Below the pieces are notes generated by a model, which worked only from the letters and a program-made list of their open reading frames with translations, ran no database searches and was not told the DNA's origin. A program made the translations under genes and the position numbers. A DNA stretch of 64,000 nt. It comes from AWTP1-13 sp963827545. GTDB taxonomy: Bacteria; Pseudomonadota; Alphaproteobacteria; Rhizobiales; Hyphomicrobiaceae. The stretch lies in contig CAWHBI010000002.1 of NCBI GenBank assembly GCA_963827545.1, positions 1 to 64,000 on the forward strand, in the 5' to 3' direction. Of the stretch, positions 1 through 12,026 are shown piece after piece (within the stretch, counting starts at the first letter, position 1; each line of letters begins with the position of its first letter).

Positions 1-1232
1 CAGCTGCCGGTCAGCGTCTTCAGGAGCCGCTGCACGGCCCCAGTGGGCCGAGTGGCCGACGCGCCAGCGCCCTTCTTGCGCCCTGTCCCGAGGATCTCGA
101 CCTCGGCTTCATCGATTCGGCTGTCGGGCGGGACGAAGGGCTCTCGCGCCCCATCGCCGGCCTCGAGCGGCGGCGATGCCGGGTCGGAGGGGGACGCTCT
201 GCGCCGTGCGCTCGTGACCGGCTCTCTGATTACGAAGGTCACTGTTGCCTCGACCGGCTCGCCGCTTTCCGCCTGGCCGGGACGGGGCCTATTCTGCCAA
301 TCTTCCTCGAGCCGCCGCGCACGCTCGGCCGCGTCGGTGTCGATGGGTGGCGACGCCGCGACGGCAGGAACCGCTGGCCGCCGCACGGCAGGTGCGGGGG
401 GTGTGGCGATCGCCTCATCGATGGAGACAGGGCGGTCAGTCGCGTCGTCGCTCGGGGGTGGCTCGGATCCCGCCACGGTTTCAGCATCGAGCGCGGCGTG
501 CACAAATTCGGCTTCGGCCGCGTGCAGCACATAGGCTGGCGACTCAGCAGCGGACGCGAGCGGCGGCGAGCCTGCGCCGCCCGCTCCCGCATCGCTGCGG
601 ATGGCCTCCAGGATATCGGGCAGGTCGATCTCTCGCTGTTCCGCCTGTGCTTCCGGAGCGGCATCCGCCTCTTGGGCGGCGGGTGGCGACCGCACCGCCA
701 CCACGTCCTCGGTCGTCGCAGCAGCCCCTACTTGACTGCTCTCCACGCGGCGCTGCAGCAGCGCCGCCTGCTCGATCCAGTTCTGGCGGCTGATCTGGCG
801 GCCGAGTCCGAGCGCTGCGGAAACGGTGCTTACATCGACAGGGCGCCAAGCGGCAATCGTTCTGTAGTGCGTGACGCCCAGCACAGCCAAGCGGCGGGCC
901 AGGTCGAGGCTGATGCCGCGAATGCGCGTGAGATCGTCGGGCGGCCCCATGTCGGCCCAGGGGCTAGGCTGCGGCGTCTCTTGATCCTGCTCCTGCGCGC
1001 GAAGGTTCTCGATGGCCTCGGTGACGAGCTTCCAGGATTTGTAGAGCGGGTTGCCGGCAAGCGCGCTCTCGAGCTGCGCCGTGCGCTCGGTGCTGGCCGC
1101 ATCACCGCGACCGGGCGACGCGCGATGGCGCAGCGCGAGCCAGCTGGCGTCGCCGCTGAGACCGATCTCGAGCTGAGCACGCGCCTGCTCCAGCGCGATC
1201 ATCTCGTCAGTCCTGTGGTCACGCCCCGTCAC
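1..1232 (-). CDS. Helix-hairpin-helix domain protein, 3' end outside the window
   Basis: One reading frame stays open from a GTG at 1232 to the left edge, so at least 410 residues are visible and the C-terminus is missing. The GTG has a GGAGGGGGG Shine-Dalgarno tract just upstream; an ATG at 1202 is the alternative start. Residues about 98-165 read like a helix-hairpin-helix module (DDLTRIRGISLDLARRLAVL, then GLGRQISRQNWIEQAALL). This module occurs at the C-terminus of several alphaproteobacterial proteins that co-occur with NADH dehydrogenase or ribosomal genes. The rest is acidic, Ala/Pro-rich and probably disordered. The function is unknown; nucleic-acid or protein binding is possible from the HhH fold, but this is inference. 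Confidence 0.7.
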   Translation of the reverse strand, partial: MTGRDHRTDEMIALEQARAQLEIGLSGDASWLALRHRASPGRGDAASTERTAQLESALAGNPLYKSWKLVTEAIENLRAQEQDQETPQPSPWADMGPPDDLTRIRGISLDLARRLAVLGVTHYRTIAAWRPVDVSTVSAALGLGRQISRQNWIEQAALLQRRVESSQVGAAATTEDVVAVRSPPAAQEADAAPEAQAEQREIDLPDILEAIRSDAGAGGAGSPPLASAAESPAYVLHAAEAEFVHAALDAETVAGSEPPPSDDATDRPVSIDEAIATPPAPAVRRPAVPAVAASPPIDTDAAERARRLEEDWQNRPRPGQAESGEPVEATVTFVIREPVTSARRRASPSDPASPPLEAGDGAREPFVPPDSRIDEAEVEILGTGRKKGAGASATRPTGAVQRLLKTLTGS

Positions 1233-1466
1233 TGTCCCCCCTCCGGCGAATAGCCGCGGTCGCGCAAAACCGCCGCCCCCGACCAAGGAAAGCCCTAATC
1301 GAGAGGCCAGAATACCAGCTTTCTCAGCCGATCGTCATGCCGCCGGGCTACAGGAGGGCGGCAGAACGCTCGACGACGGAGGGCATGCTCGCTTATGTTC
1401 GCGCCAACCCATCAGCAAGACCATGTTTTTTCTGGCGCCACGCGCCGCAGCGCCCCGGAGCGGCCA

Positions 1467-2306
1467 ATGATATTTAGACAGATCAGGAACATCGCCACGG
1501 CGATCTACTCGCTCTACGCCGACAGCGGTTTCGCCATGGCAGGTGCAGTCGCCTTCTCGTTCGTCCTCTCCCTGTTTCCGTTCTGCATCTTTCTCGGCGC
1601 GGTCGCAGGTCTGTTCGGGGGGGAGGCGTTCGCCAAGCAGGGCATCGAGCGCCTGTTCGAGATCGCGCCGGCCCCGGTGGCGGAGGCCCTGGCGCCCGAG
1701 GTGATGGCCGTCATGGGCCGCAGCCGGTTCGACCTGCTTACGTTCGGCGCGCTCATCTCCCTGTTCTTCGCCACCAGCGCCATCGAGAGCCTCAGGGCGG
1801 CGCTCAACGTCGCCTATCGCCAGAAGGAGAAGCGACCCTACTTCCTGTGCCTGATGGAAAGCTCGCTGTTCGTCATTCTCAGCGCGCTCGGGATGCTGGT
1901 GCTGACCTGGGGCGTGGTCGTGGGGCCCGAGATGGTGGCGCGCTTCAAGCCGGAGCCGCTGCGCTGGCTCGCCGACACGGGCTGGCTGGCCCTGATCGTG
2001 CGCTTCGCCATCGTGATCGCTGCCATCGGCCTGGTGCTCGTCGCCTATCATCTCTGGCTGGCGGCCGGACGGCGCCGTCTCTCCGACGTGTGGCCCGGCG
2101 TGGTGCTCAGCGTGGTGCTGTGGGTATTTGCGGCCAGGCTGTTCGGCTCATGGCTCACCGTCACCGACTATTCGCGCTTCTATGCCGGCCTCACCCAGAT
2201 CATGAGCGCGCTGGTGTTCTTCCAGGTCTCGGCGATCATCGTCATCCTGGGCGCCGAGCTCAACCGCGGCCTGCTGGAGATCAAGGAGCGGCGCGCCGCA
2301 GCCTGA
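1467..2306 (+). CDS. YihY/BrkB-family inner-membrane protein
   Basis: A 279-residue polytopic membrane protein with about six hydrophobic segments. The family signature is visible early (GFAMAGAVAFSFVLSLFPF), followed by the conserved FGALISLFFATSAIESLRAA segment, and the C-terminal YAGLTQIMSALVFF...GAELNR segment is typical of the family. These proteins were once misassigned as RNase BN; their substrate is not established and a transport or envelope role is presumed. The start at 1467 is chosen because GGAG precedes it at 1457-1460 and the family N-terminus begins near here. An in-frame ATG at 1395 would add 24 residues of unlikely sequence. It runs convergently into ccr with a 35-base gap. 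Confidence 0.85.
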   Translation: MIFRQIRNIATAIYSLYADSGFAMAGAVAFSFVLSLFPFCIFLGAVAGLFGGEAFAKQGIERLFEIAPAPVAEALAPEVMAVMGRSRFDLLTFGALISLFFATSAIESLRAALNVAYRQKEKRPYFLCLMESSLFVILSALGMLVLTWGVVVGPEMVARFKPEPLRWLADTGWLALIVRFAIVIAAIGLVLVAYHLWLAAGRRRLSDVWPGVVLSVVLWVFAARLFGSWLTVTDYSRFYAGLTQIMSALVFFQVSAIIVILGAELNRGLLEIKERRAAA

Positions 2307-2341
2307 CGGCGAAAGGCCCGACGCGCTCGCCTCTCGAGGCG

Positions 2342-3742
<1,401 letters not shown>

Positions 3743-3963
3743 TTTCGCCACCTCCCGAGCACTCACGGGTGCCCTCGCCATTCAGCGCGCTATCAGGGGC
3801 CGGATGTTGCAACGCAAAGCGTCCGACAGATCGCGGCGCCGCACAAGTGAATTTTGCATTGCACGATCGGCTATGGCTTAGGGCCCCATTAACGCACCCT
3901 CGACTACCCTGACGAGGGAGCGCGCCTCGCCGCGAGCCCGGTCATGAATGCAGGCGGTGCGCC

Positions 3964-4326
3964 ATGGACGAAGTCTTCAAGCATATCGGCAATATCTATG
4001 CCATGGATCGGCCAACTTTGGCCGTCATCTGCGCCTTGTGTGCAATTGCCGCGTTCGCGCTCAAGGACTACATGGCCAACCCGATTATGGTTATCTTCGT
4101 CTATCCTGTACTTTTCCTGTTCTCTGTCCTGATTCAATACTTGTTCATCCTGGGGGAGCTTTATCCGCCGAAAAAGATCGATCAGTGGCTCATGTGGACG
4201 ATCATGGCCTCGATCTGCGGGAATATTATGGGGATAGCCCTTGTCGCCTGGGTAGGGAGGTTCCGCGAGGACGCGCGCGCCAGGCGCATGTACAAGCCCA
4301 TCGCGACCCAGCAAGGCCGCCGCTAA
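3964..4326 (+). CDS. Small hypothetical membrane protein between ccr and ecm
   Basis: A 120-residue protein with three clear hydrophobic helices: about residues 18-33 (LAVICALCAIAAFALK), 40-63 (PIMVIFVYPVLFLFSVLIQY) and 76-96 (WLMWTIMASICGNIMGIALV). It ends in a short basic tail. I do not recognise the family. It lies in the ccr-ecm divergent interval in the ecm direction, 117 bases before ecm, so it could share a transcript with ecm. Its codon use is less GC-biased in the hydrophobic parts than that of its neighbours. A role in the ethylmalonyl-CoA pathway is not indicated by its sequence. Confidence 0.7.
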   Translation: MDEVFKHIGNIYAMDRPTLAVICALCAIAAFALKDYMANPIMVIFVYPVLFLFSVLIQYLFILGELYPPKKIDQWLMWTIMASICGNIMGIALVAWVGRFREDARARRMYKPIATQQGRR

Positions 4327-4443
4327 AAGCAGCCGCCGCTGCTCGTTCCTTGCGCTCCACGCGGCGGCCAAGATCGGCTTGCGCCGCCCACGCCGTGGGC
4401 TACCCTGTGGATCATCTCGCGAATGCGAAAAGGAACGGATGCC

Positions 4444-6447
<2,004 letters not shown>

Positions 6448-6465
6448 GCGGTCGCCGACCTGTGC

Positions 6466-6714
6466 TCAGCGGGCCCTGTTCTTCCGGCCCTTGCGATTGA
6501 CGAACGCGTCGAAATCGAAGGGCGTTGAGCCACCGCTCTGCTCACCCTCGATGAGTGCGGCACGCAGGGCCTCGACCTTCATCTCGCGCTCTTCGAGGAG
6601 TCGAAGCCCTGCCCGCACCACATCGCTGGCCGAACCGTAGCGGCCTTCGCGAACTTGGCGCTCGATGAATTCCGCAAAGTGGTCACCGATGATCACCGAC
6701 GTATTCTTTGGCAC
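6466..6714 (-). CDS. ParD-family antitoxin, apparently solitary
   Basis: An 82-residue ribbon-helix-helix antitoxin read from a GTG at 6714 (PKNTSVIIGDHFAEFIERQV). It continues with the family core REGRYGSASDVVRAGLRLLE and ends with PFDFDAFVNRKGRKNRAR. ParD proteins dimerise, bind their own promoter and neutralise a ParE toxin encoded immediately downstream. Here only 18 bases separate the stop codon from the convergent ecm stop, so no parE can follow, and none is visible upstream. It is either an orphan antitoxin that lost its toxin or acts on a ParE encoded elsewhere. A palindrome 34 bases upstream (6748-6764) is a candidate operator. An in-frame extension to 6861 is unlikely to be translated. 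Confidence 0.85.
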   Translation of the reverse strand: MPKNTSVIIGDHFAEFIERQVREGRYGSASDVVRAGLRLLEEREMKVEALRAALIEGEQSGGSTPFDFDAFVNRKGRKNRAR

Positions 6715-6747
6715 GGGCCCATTCTCGGCTCTGTTGGCTATGCATGC

Positions 6748-6764
6748 GTACCAGATTCTGGTAC
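6748..6764. promoter_or_regulatory. Palindrome upstream of parD, candidate autoregulatory operator
   Basis: Perfect 7-base arms GTACCAG and CTGGTAC separated by ATT, located 34 bases upstream of the parD start. ParD-type ribbon-helix-helix proteins usually bind short palindromes at their own promoter. The site assignment is inferred from position and symmetry. Confidence 0.5.
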
Positions 6765-6884
6765 TCGCGGCACGCTTAGGTCTTTGCGGCCGTCCACTCC
6801 CGCCAGCGAATATTGATGGTGCCTTAACCGTCTCCGCCGCATATGCGGGGCTCAAAGACAATGCTGGTGCGGGCGGGTCGGCTA

Positions 6885-6907
6885 TGAGGTCGCAATATGC
6901 GACCTCA
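6885..6907. promoter_or_regulatory. 23-bp palindrome in front of the ORF6N gene
   Basis: Ten-base arms TGAGGTCGCA and TGCGACCTCA are separated by ATA, 23 bases upstream of the chosen ORF6N start at 6930. A second site of the same length and with 21 of 23 bases identical lies inside the same gene at 7132-7154. The duplication points to a binding site used by the gene product or by a partner. Confidence 0.6.
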
Positions 6908-6929
6908 ATCGAGCGAGGGGAAATTGTCT

Positions 6930-7754
6930 ATGGGCGCCCGTGACTTGGCAGACCCTGCCAGCATCGCCACAGCAATTTCCGAATTCCGAAACCAGCGTGT
7001 GATCCTTGACTCCATTCTTGCCGACATGTTCGGGGTCGAGACGAAGCGCCTCAATGAGCAGGTGAAGCGAAACTCGGAGCGCTTTGGGCCGAGGTATGCC
7101 TTCCAGCTCTCTGAGGAGGAGATGAAAGCTTTGAGGTCGCAATCGGCGACCTCAAACGAAGGCAGGGGCGGACGGCGCACCCTGCCATGGGTCTTCACCG
7201 AGCACGGCGTGGTCATGGCCGCCACCGTGCTCAACTCCGAGCGCGCTATCCAGGCAACCGAGCTGATCATCGACGTGTTCGTCGACGTGCGACGGCGCAT
7301 CGGGGCTGGCCAAGGTATGGCATCAGCGCTGGTGCCAGTGCCCGCGAGCCCGGTAGAAACCGGCATGGCTCGCATGTCCAGCATGTGGGGCGGCATGGGG
7401 CCGAAGCTGCAAGCGGCATTGGAGCGCGTGCTCGACACTGTCGTCGATCACCAGCGCGAGGCGACAGTCAGACAGGAAGCGCAAGAACTGATAAGCGAAT
7501 CGATCCAAAGCCTGAAAGAACGCCTGAAGAAGTCGGGCCTTGAGAACGAGGAACTGGCTGCGCGTGCGACAAAGCTCCTGGCCGAGGCGGAAAAGGAGCG
7601 CTCGTTAGCCAAGAAGACGCGCGCAGAAGCCGAAGGCCAGGAGTTCGCAACGATCGTCAAGAAGCTGCGGCTCCTGCTGGAGGCCCACCGTGCAATGGAG
7701 CGCGATCAACTGGATGGATTTCTTGGGGTGCTAAAGGAGCTTGGGGAGAAGTGA
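6930..7754 (+). CDS. ORF6N-domain DNA-binding protein
   Basis: A 274-residue protein. Residues about 10-95 form an ORF6N domain (NQRVILDSILADMFGVETKR, then FGPRYAFQLSEEE and GRRTLPWVFTEHGVVMAATV), a predicted DNA-binding module frequent in phage antirepressors and in stand-alone bacterial genes of unknown role. The C-terminal half (about 150-270) is charged and strongly helical, probably a coiled coil (ENEELAARATKLLAEAEKER). The start at 6930 has GAGGGGAAA in front; an ATG at 6897 sits inside the promoter palindrome. The codons for LRSQSATSN form the second copy of that palindrome. No other phage genes are nearby. Autoregulation is plausible. Confidence 0.85.
   Translation: MGARDLADPASIATAISEFRNQRVILDSILADMFGVETKRLNEQVKRNSERFGPRYAFQLSEEEMKALRSQSATSNEGRGGRRTLPWVFTEHGVVMAATVLNSERAIQATELIIDVFVDVRRRIGAGQGMASALVPVPASPVETGMARMSSMWGGMGPKLQAALERVLDTVVDHQREATVRQEAQELISESIQSLKERLKKSGLENEELAARATKLLAEAEKERSLAKKTRAEAEGQEFATIVKKLRLLLEAHRAMERDQLDGFLGVLKELGEK
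7130..7156. repeat. Operator-like palindrome inside the ORF6N coding region
   Basis: Eleven-base arms TTTGAGGTCGC and GCGACCTCAAA flank AATCG. The inner 23 bases match the promoter palindrome at 6885-6907 at 21 positions. It encodes the conserved LRSQ.ATSN segment of the domain, so coding constraint and symmetry coincide. Confidence 0.65.
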
Positions 7755-7925
7755 GGGCCCCCAATCGGCCGCCCCCGGGCGATCCCTGCGCCAAGCAGGC
7801 TGTGCGGCACAGGCCCTTGCAAAGGATACTTTTCCGTCAAGGTTGACGTGCTGCCGCCCCGGCGCAATGTGAGGATCACAGCTTCACGGGCGGAACACGT
7901 CGCCGAGGGGCAGCATCGCAGTATC

Positions 7926-9539
7926 ATGGCATCCACCGTCGGCAATATCCTCCGCCTCTCTCGCGCCGGCGTCGTGCTGGCGCAGCACGGCGTGCGCTTC
8001 GTGCCGGTCGGGACCAGGCCGCCGCTGGCGCTCTACCTGGCGCGGGCCGCGACGCTGCCGATCCGCGCGCTCATGTGGCCGTTCCGCGCCCGCCAGCCCA
8101 AGGCGAGCCGCGTCGCCGGCGCGCTGACCAGCCTAGGTCCCAGCTACATCAAGCTCGGCCAGTTTCTTGCCACCCGCCCCGATGTCATCGGCCCCGAGCT
8201 CGCCAGCGACCTGCGCCACCTGCAGGACAAGCTGCCGCCGTTCTCCATGGCCGAGGCGCGCCAGGCCATCGAGGAGCAGCTGGGCGGCAGGCTGGAAGAT
8301 CACTTCGCCGAGTTCGGCCCGCCGGTCGCGGCAGCCTCCATCGCCCAGGTGCACAAGGCGGTGGTGGTCGAAGGCGGCGTGCGCCGCGACGTGGCGGTGA
8401 AGGTGCTGCGCCCCGGCATCGAGAAGCAGTTCCGGCGCGACCTCGACAGCTACTTCTTCGCCGCCCGCCAGATCGAGCGCTTCCATCCGCCGACACGGCG
8501 GCTGCGCCCTGTCGCCGTGGTCGAGACGCTGGCGCACTCCGTCCAGATCGAAATGGACATGCGGCTCGAAGCCGCCGCCATCTCCGAGATGGCCGACAAC
8601 ATCGCCAAGGATCAGACGCCGGAGCTTGGCGGCTTCCGCGTGCCGACCGTCGACTGGCGCCGCACCGCCCGCCGCGTGCTGACGCTGGAATGGATCGACG
8701 GCATTCCGATCGGCGACCACGCCGCCCTCAAAGCCGCCGGCCACGACCTCAAGCAGCTCGGCCTCACCGCGCTGCGCTCCTTCCTGCGCCATGCCATGCG
8801 CGACGGCTTCTTCCATGCCGACATGCATCAGGGCAACCTGCTGGTCGACAAGGAGGGGCGCATCGTCGCCGTCGACTTCGGCATCATGGGCCGGCTCGGC
8901 CCCAAGGAGCGGCGCTTCCTGGCCGAGATCCTGCACGGCCTCATCACGCGCGACTATCACCGCACCGCCGCCATCCACTTCGAGGCCGGCTACGTGCCGC
9001 CGCATCAGTCGGTGGAGCTGTTCGCGCAGGCCATGCGCGCCATCGGCGAGCCGATCCACGGCCGCACTGCCGCCGAGATCTCCATGGCCGACCTGCTGGG
9101 CCAGCTGTTCGCCTACACCGAGGTGTTCGACATGGCGACGCGGCCCGAGCTGCTGCTGCTCCAGAAGACCATGGTGGTGGTGGAGGGCGTGGCGCGCTCG
9201 CTCGATTCCGAGCTCAACATGTGGACCGCGGCCGAGCCCATCGCCCGCGAGTGGGTCGAATCCAACCTGGGCGTGGCCGGCCGCCTCAGAGAGGCGGGCG
9301 AAGGGGCGGAGCTGTTCGGCAAGGTGGTGGCCGAGGTGCCGCGCCTGCTGGAGCGCGCGGAAAGCACGGCCGTCGCACTGGCCGACATGGCCCGCGGCGG
9401 CCTGCGCCTGGACGACGAGACGGTCGAGCGCCTGGCCGCCGCCCAGGCCCGCCACAACCGCTGGACGCGCTGGGCGCTCTGGACCGGTGCGCTGGCGCTG
9501 GTGGCAATTGCGGTGTGGCTGATGCTGCCGGTCGGCTAG
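7926..9539 (+). CDS. ubiB: UbiB-type ABC1/ADCK atypical kinase
   Basis: A 537-residue member of the UbiB family, required for ubiquinone biosynthesis as an ATPase-like helper of the membrane Coq/Ubi complex. The KxGQ motif is in SLGPSYIKLGQFLATRPDVI (about residues 68-87). The Ala/Gly loop region follows (PVAAASIAQVHKAVV), then HADMHQGNLL near 295 and the metal-binding VDFGIMG near 315. A hydrophobic helix closes the C-terminus (WALWTGALALVAIAVWLM), consistent with membrane anchoring. The start at 7926 gives the usual length; an upstream ATG at 7848 adds 26 unlikely residues. In many alphaproteobacteria ubiB sits beside coaBC and dut; here 7 kb of transport genes separate them. Confidence 0.93.
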   Translation: MASTVGNILRLSRAGVVLAQHGVRFVPVGTRPPLALYLARAATLPIRALMWPFRARQPKASRVAGALTSLGPSYIKLGQFLATRPDVIGPELASDLRHLQDKLPPFSMAEARQAIEEQLGGRLEDHFAEFGPPVAAASIAQVHKAVVVEGGVRRDVAVKVLRPGIEKQFRRDLDSYFFAARQIERFHPPTRRLRPVAVVETLAHSVQIEMDMRLEAAAISEMADNIAKDQTPELGGFRVPTVDWRRTARRVLTLEWIDGIPIGDHAALKAAGHDLKQLGLTALRSFLRHAMRDGFFHADMHQGNLLVDKEGRIVAVDFGIMGRLGPKERRFLAEILHGLITRDYHRTAAIHFEAGYVPPHQSVELFAQAMRAIGEPIHGRTAAEISMADLLGQLFAYTEVFDMATRPELLLLQKTMVVVEGVARSLDSELNMWTAAEPIAREWVESNLGVAGRLREAGEGAELFGKVVAEVPRLLERAESTAVALADMARGGLRLDDETVERLAAAQARHNRWTRWALWTGALALVAIAVWLMLPVG

Positions 9540-9698
9540 CGAGGCTGGCGGCGGCAAGCCGTACCACCAGGGGTTGAAGAATGTCAGCTTTTCCAAAGGT
9601 GAATTGATATTGCCGTCTCAGATCTCGATGGTTACCAAGGCAGCAGGTCTGGCGCCCCGTCGGAGCGGTGACCATTCGTTCCGAGACGTACTTTGCTG

Positions 9699-10749
9699 AT
9701 GAATTTCCCGTGCGTTCGCGGTCGTGCGGTTGGCCTTGCCATTCTCCTGGCGGCCATCGGGTGGGTACACACTGCCCGCTCCCAAGATCAACCCTATACG
9801 CTGCGCTTCCATCACTACTTGCCGGCCGCCTCGGTTGAGCACAACGACTGGCTCACCCCCTGGACACGCCTCATCGAGGACAACTCCAAGGGACGCCTCA
9901 AGTTCGAGATTCATCCCGCCATGAGGCTCGGGGGGAAGGCAACGGAGCTCTACGACCAGGTCAGATCCGGCGCCGTCGACATGATCTGGACCATTACCGG
10001 GTATTCGCCCGGGCGGTTCCCGCGCCTGGAAGTGTTCGAGCTCCCGTGGGTGGCCTCGAGCGACGCCATTCGCGCCAGCGCGGCGGCATGGGATTTCTAT
10101 GAGAGATATGCGCGCGAGGAGTTCGACGACGTCAAGCTGCTGGCCATCTCGACCACCGGCAAAGGCACGCTGTTCATGCGCGATCGGGAGGCGAAGCGCC
10201 CCGGCGATCTCGCAACAGCTGCCGATCCGCGTGCCTTCACCCCTGGTCGGCCAGACCGTCAAGAACTACGGGGCGTTTCCCAAGACGCTGGCCGTGCCGG
10301 AGCTGGCCTCGGCGCTCTCCAAAGGCGATGTGGCCGGGCTGGTGACACCCTACCGCATGATTTCGACCAACAAGCTCGAACGGCTCGTCAATCATGTCAC
10401 CGAGTTCATGGGTGACGAAGCGCTCTATACCTCGGTCTATCTGATCGTGATGAACAAGGCCCGCTATCGCAGCCTGCCGCGGGAGTTGCGCAACGTGATC
10501 GACGACCGGTCCGGGCATCGGCTGTCGGCGCTGCTCGGATGGCAGATCGACCTGTGGGAGCGCGATGCGCAGCGCAGCGTCAGAGAGGGTGGGGCGCAGG
10601 TTGTCAACGTCGAGGGCGACGAGCTCGAGCTTTGGAAGGCGGCATCGGCGGACCAGATCGCGTCGTGGATCGCCAAGCGCGATGCGGCGGGCGACAACGG
10701 CAGGATGCTGCTCGAAGCTGTCCGCAGGATTGCCGAGCAATATCGCTGA
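9699..10749 (+). CDS. TRAP transporter DctP-type solute receptor, frameshifted
   Basis: Periplasmic binding protein of a tripartite ATP-independent periplasmic transporter. The first frame from 9699 has a signal peptide (GLAILLAAIGWVHTARSQ) and the family start YTLRFHHYLPAASVEHNDW, then VRSGAVDMIWTITGYSPGRF. At about 10213 the frame breaks; the next frame carries the expected continuation LPIRVPSPLVGQTVKNYGAF and runs to a TGA at 10747-10749. Removing one G after the CTC codon restores DLQQLPIRVP, the usual motif, so this is a one-base insertion. No DctQ/DctM membrane subunits are in the window. A second receptor gene faces it convergently at 10829-11875. Confidence 0.8.
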
Positions 10750-10764
10750 GGTCCTCGATCCACC

Positions 10765-10810
10765 TTGTCATCCCGGACAGCCTCGCTACGTTCGGCCAGG
10801 ATGACGGGCG
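10765..10810. repeat. Degenerate palindromic repeat of the TCATCCCGG family
   Basis: TGTCATCCCGGACAGCC and GGCCAGGATGACGGG face each other between the two convergent TRAP receptor genes. It is a short version of the 129-base element at 34763-34891 and may act as a bidirectional stop. Confidence 0.5.
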
Positions 10811-10828
10811 GGTTCGACTTGAGCTGGC

Positions 10829-11875
10829 TCAGTGGCCCCTGAAGGAGCCTTTGGGACCGGCGCTGCAACATGGCTCTGTCCGCAGCCTGCCATAGGCCGC
10901 CAGGATCTGCCGGATCTGGTCGCCCGGGTTGCGCATGTAGGCGTCGAGGACACCGGAGCTGCAGGCCCGCCACTCGGCCACCTGGTCCGGCGTGAGCTCA
11001 TGGATTTTCATACCCTTGTCGCGCGCGAAGGCGTAGGCGCGAGCCTCGATGCCGGCGATTTGGTCGCGCAGCGCCGCCTCCGCCTTTCGCGCCGCCTCCA
11101 TGATGATGGCCCTATGGTCAAGGGCAAGCGACCGCCAGACCTTCTCGTTGACGACGACAACGAACTCCAGCGCGGCATGCTCTGTTCGCGTGATCGTATC
11201 CGCCACCTTCCAAAGCTCGCGCGTGTCGACGCTCATGATGCCGGTCATGATCATGTCGAGCGCGCCGTTCTTCATGCCATCGTACATCTTCGAGCTGGAG
11301 AGGACCGTGGGTGTCGCGCCGCATTCCTTGGCAAATTCCGCCATCGTCTCGCTGAAGACGCGCACCCTCTGCTGGTGGATGCGGCCGGGCAGGAGGGCGT
11401 CTCGTCCCTTGGAGAAGAACACGGTGGACCCGTACGACTGCCACCAGAGCACACGGACTCCAGTGGCTTCCAGGATGGCGCTGTCGATCAGCTTTCGCAG
11501 CACGCTGTCGGGATTGGTGCTGGCGCGGACAAGCGCCTCGAAATTGAAGAGGAAGGGCTGCTGGATGACGTCGACGGTAGCCGTCCTGTAGGAGAACTGG
11601 CTGAGCCCGGCGACACCCATCTCGATCTCGCCGGCCGCCACGGCGTCGACGACGCGGTCGTCGATGTAGAGCTGGCCTTTGTCGAAGATTTCAATGGTGA
11701 TGGTATTGCCGGTGCGCTTCTCCACCTCGTCCTTGAACTGCATGAGGTTGACGCCGAGATGGTTCGTGATCGGCACCTGCAGCGTGAGCCTGAGCTTGAT
11801 CGGCTGAGCAACCGCAAAGCCGGGCATGGCCGCAACAAGTGCCAGCAACAGTCCGGCCCATCGCCCTTTGCGCAT
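10829..11875 (-). CDS. TRAP transporter DctP-type solute receptor
   Basis: A 348-residue periplasmic solute receptor. It has a signal peptide (MRKGRWAGLLLALVAAMPGF...AVAQ), then IKLRLTLQVPITNHLGVNLM, the DctP segment DDRVVDAVAAGEIEMGVAGL, and KMYDGMKNGALDMIMTGIMS in the second lobe. The start at 11875 is fixed by GGAGGGG a few bases upstream and by the signal peptide; an open extension to 12010 is not credible. The ligand cannot be read from sequence; most DctP proteins bind carboxylates. The membrane subunits are not in the window, so the transporter must be completed elsewhere. It is adjacent to, but not obviously co-transcribed with, the Dpp genes. Confidence 0.88.
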   Translation of the reverse strand: MRKGRWAGLLLALVAAMPGFAVAQPIKLRLTLQVPITNHLGVNLMQFKDEVEKRTGNTITIEIFDKGQLYIDDRVVDAVAAGEIEMGVAGLSQFSYRTATVDVIQQPFLFNFEALVRASTNPDSVLRKLIDSAILEATGVRVLWWQSYGSTVFFSKGRDALLPGRIHQQRVRVFSETMAEFAKECGATPTVLSSSKMYDGMKNGALDMIMTGIMSVDTRELWKVADTITRTEHAALEFVVVVNEKVWRSLALDHRAIIMEAARKAEAALRDQIAGIEARAYAFARDKGMKIHELTPDQVAEWRACSSGVLDAYMRNPGDQIRQILAAYGRLRTEPCCSAGPKGSFRGH

Positions 11876-12026
11876 GCGCCCCTCCGTGATCGCCCCAGCG
11901 CGATATCGTGGTGAGATCGTGGCACCAACGTGGCTTGCTGACAATCGGATCACAATGGACCGAGGCGCGCGAAGCGCCGAGCTAGTGGGAAGAGGCCCCA
12001 AGACGTGCAATGTCCTTCGGCGACTA

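Noticed and set aside
6665..6943. Plus-strand 92-residue frame, possible ParE partner
   Set aside because: It overlaps parD in antisense, shows no RelE/ParE features and lacks a ribosome-binding site.
8133..9596. 487-residue open frame opposite ubiB
   Set aside because: It is the shadow of ubiB; no motif and no ribosome-binding site.
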